Shown here: in pieces, positions 41,443 through 43,167 of the stretch
Numbering within the stretch: the stretch's first letter is position 1
Layout of the letters: each line of letters begins with the position of its first letter
Assembly: GCA_004802725.1 (NCBI GenBank)
Contig: SGPM01000243.1
Coordinates: forward strand, 1 to 43,167
Reading direction: 5' to 3'
Length of the DNA: 43,167 nucleotides
From: Antrodiella citrinella
Taxonomy: Eukaryota; Basidiomycota; Agaricomycetes; Polyporales; Steccherinaceae
The notes under the pieces: model-generated
Seen by the model: the letters and a program-made list of their open reading frames with translations, nothing else
Told to the model about the DNA's origin: nothing
Databases searched by the model: none
Made by a program: the position numbers and the translations under genes

Positions 41443-42640
41443 TTATAGCTCCTCATGAAGGTGCTGAACACCGCTGGGTGACCGTAAGATTGCGCCAGAG
41501 ACGTGGCCAAAGTATGCTCGCTGCGGTTTCGGACTGGCCCAGTCGTTGGAGTGTCCTACGAGCACTTTCAGTATAAAGATTGCTAAATAATGTAGGCGTG
41601 AATGAGCACTTACCACCGAAGAACGTCTGGAAGTGGATACCCTGGACGTGTGATTCGGACGAGGCGGCATCACGCAGGACGATTCCCTGCACGCGAATGA
41701 CCGATTTCCCGTCTATGTAAACCTCGATCTCGCCTACGCACACCCCCCTCACTATCAGTTCGGCTTTACGCGTATGTTGAATTCAACGACTCACCGTCCG
41801 CCTGACCGATCGTGTTCATCTTCAGCCGCTCCGCTACAGTCGTCCATACCCCCGGGGCGAAATAGAATGAACCCATACCGACAGAGAAGCCGTAGTCGGG
41901 GTGTTGGACTGATTTGGGTGGTACTTTAACCATTTGTTCGGGGTTGGGAGCATGGTGTGGGAGGTACGCGTATAGCTCTCCAGCGCCGTTCTCCCTGCAA
42001 ACGCGTGAAGTATCGTCAGTATCGGCACGTTGTATAAGCATAGTGGAACATACCTCCACATCAAACGCAGGTTGAAGCAGTTACATCGGTCAGTCTGTCG
42101 ACCACCCGTGCATCCGTACGCAGACTCTCCAACGCCCCCGTCTAGAATACCAGGCCAAGTTGTCAGTCTCGCACCCCTTCACGCAAACACAAACTGGAAT
42201 CACTCACATAATCCTGGCAACTTCCCTCCTTTGCGCCACGCCCACCCCTCCTCAAACATAACCCTATAACTGACCAACACCTCACCAGCGCCCTCCCTGT
42301 CCAAAGTTTCCTTCCACGCCTTAGGCCCACGCATGTAGAACCCGAAACCGCCCCTTGGGGCCTCCTTGTTCCCTGGATTGATGGACCCGGCGGGGTAGAA
42401 CGCTTCCCATGCCTCCGTCGGGAGCGCGTCATCAAGCTCGTTCAGACCATTATGATGCGAAGCAGGAGGCGGGGGAGACACGACGTTATGCGTCGTCTGA
42501 GCGGTCACTTTGTGCACGCCGAGCGCGGCGTCTGTGAGCGGGACGAGAGCGATGTGCGGGATATTAGATGGGACCAAAGGGGATGTTGTGAACCCTGTGA
42601 GAATGAGGTCGGGAGATACGGGAAACAACGAGGAGGACAT
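41443..42640 (-). CDS. Polysaccharide lyase family 14 (alginate/glucuronan lyase-like) protein
   Basis: Five exons join in frame: 42640-42208, 42141-42054, 41994-41795, 41733-41614 and 41555-41443 (317 aa; introns of 58-66 nt with GTGAGT, GTATGT or GTAAGT donors). PL14 enzymes cleave uronic-acid polysaccharides by beta-elimination. The family pattern is complete: EAFYPAGSINPGN, GGFGFYMRGP, WRKGGKLPGLYGGVG, AYGCTGGRQTDRCNCFNLRL, HPDYGFSVGMGSFYF, GIHFQTFFGG and SNDWASPKPQRAYF. These fall on the beta-jelly-roll core of known PL14 structures. No signal peptide is evident (MSSSLFPVSPDLIL is only weakly hydrophobic), so secretion is uncertain. A TATATA near 42780 and a nearby CCAAT-type box may form the promoter. 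It is the only intact one of three PL14 copies in the window. Confidence 0.88.
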
Positions 42641-42860
42641 GATGTCGTGAATGCAGCGATGAGGAAACGCGTTCGAATTTCTGGTGAGTGACGCGAACCG
42701 GACCCCCGGGCCCCAGACTCCCGGGCCGGACGTCCAGACGACTATACTCGAACGCACCGACGCATCCGACACGGCCAATCTATATACCACTACTGTACAT
42801 GGGAGCACATCAAAATCGTAGATACTATACATATCATATCTTGGAACCCAGCTGAATCAC

Positions 42861-42950
42861 TCAATCCTCGTCCGACGAATGAGGATCATGGTCGGGTCCG
42901 TACCAATCCTCGACAATCCCCTCGATATACCCCTCCATTTCCTCCGCTTC
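42861..42950 (-). CDS. Possible terminal exon of a gene running off the right edge
   Basis: A TAG acceptor at 42953-42951 is followed by 30 codons in one frame ending in TGA at 42863-42861. The product, EAEEMEGYIEGIVEDWYGPD followed by an acidic tail, is strongly biased and looks like a genuine protein end. No convincing preceding exon was found between here and the window edge. The family is unknown. Confidence 0.3.
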   Translation of the reverse strand, partial: EAEEMEGYIEGIVEDWYGPDHDPHSSDED

Positions 42951-43048
42951 CTAAGGGTTCGATGTCCAAGCTGACGAACGAGATAGTATGTACGTAGTAA
43001 ATGTATAGTCAGAGTAACGAGGTTGGGGGAAGACGGAAATTTGGCCAG

Positions 43049-43132
43049 GCCTTCCGCTTCGCGGAAGGCGAAATACGAAGACTCAGGACTCAGATGTTCG
43101 CAGCGGAGAGTCTGAACGAAAGCTTTCGTTCA
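43049..43132. repeat. Two palindromes near the right edge
   Basis: GCCTTCCGC at 43049 pairs with GCGGAAGGC ending at 43069 around a 3-nt loop. A perfect 20-bp palindrome (half-site TGAACGAAAG) lies at 43113-43132. They could be binding sites, element ends or hairpins. Because the window ends just after, context is missing. Confidence 0.6.
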
Positions 43133-43167
43133 CAGAGATGCTGTGGAACGAGCTGCGAAGTGCGAAG

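Overview
The window looks like a piece of an Agaricomycete (mushroom-forming basidiomycete) nuclear genome. Evidence: dense short introns (about 50-75 nt, GTRNGT...YAG), TATA boxes 60-240 nt upstream of starts, tandem-BTB and F-box-like genes typical of Agaricomycetes, a basidiomycete-type non-reducing polyketide synthase, a polysaccharide lyase family 14 (PL14) protein, an OTT_1508-like deaminase and fungal integral-membrane families. The sequence is draft quality: single Ns are scattered at 7.6-10.2 kb and 17.0-20.0 kb, and there is a 306-nt N run at 18977-19282. No bacterial-type elements are present.

Layout. 1-1.1 kb: 3' part of a single-BTB gene. 1.8-3.3 kb: a two-BTB gene on the minus strand. 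3.3-7 kb: gene-poor, with an inverted-repeat, transposon-like element at 4.48-4.98 kb. 7.08-13.9 kb: a 10-exon non-reducing PKS (SAT-KS-AT-PT-ACP-ACP-TE, about 2095 aa), the metabolic centrepiece. 15.1-16.1 kb: a DUF7702-like membrane protein. 17.8-18.6 kb: a frameshifted orphan gene. 19.3-21.0 kb: F-box-like debris, a broken PL14 copy and an intact SnoaL-like gene. 21.3-22.5 kb: a seven-helix membrane protein. 23.7-28.2 kb: two further tandem-BTB paralogues. 29.3-30.9 kb: phosphatidylserine decarboxylase. 31.9-33 kb: F-box/LRR-like C-terminal part. 33.6-34.2 kb: second copy of the orphan gene. 35.1-36.6 kb: decayed SnoaL and PL14 copies. 36.75-38.8 kb: OTT_1508-like deaminase with one internal stop. 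39.1-40.6 kb: protease-fold pseudogene with an internal deletion. 41.06-42.6 kb: decayed SnoaL start and an intact five-exon PL14 gene. 42.9 kb: a possible terminal exon of a gene running off the right edge.

The main story is duplication and decay. A PL14-SnoaL gene pair occurs three times, always PL14 then SnoaL in the same orientation with a shared promoter block between them. Only one PL14 and one SnoaL survive, and in different copies. An orphan gene is duplicated in inverted orientation about 16 kb apart together with non-coding flank. Two neighbouring tandem-BTB genes were duplicated together with their upstream DNA. The PKS would make an orsellinic-acid-like aromatic polyketide by family knowledge. 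Whether the SnoaL-like protein or the DUF7702 protein works with it is inference from proximity only.
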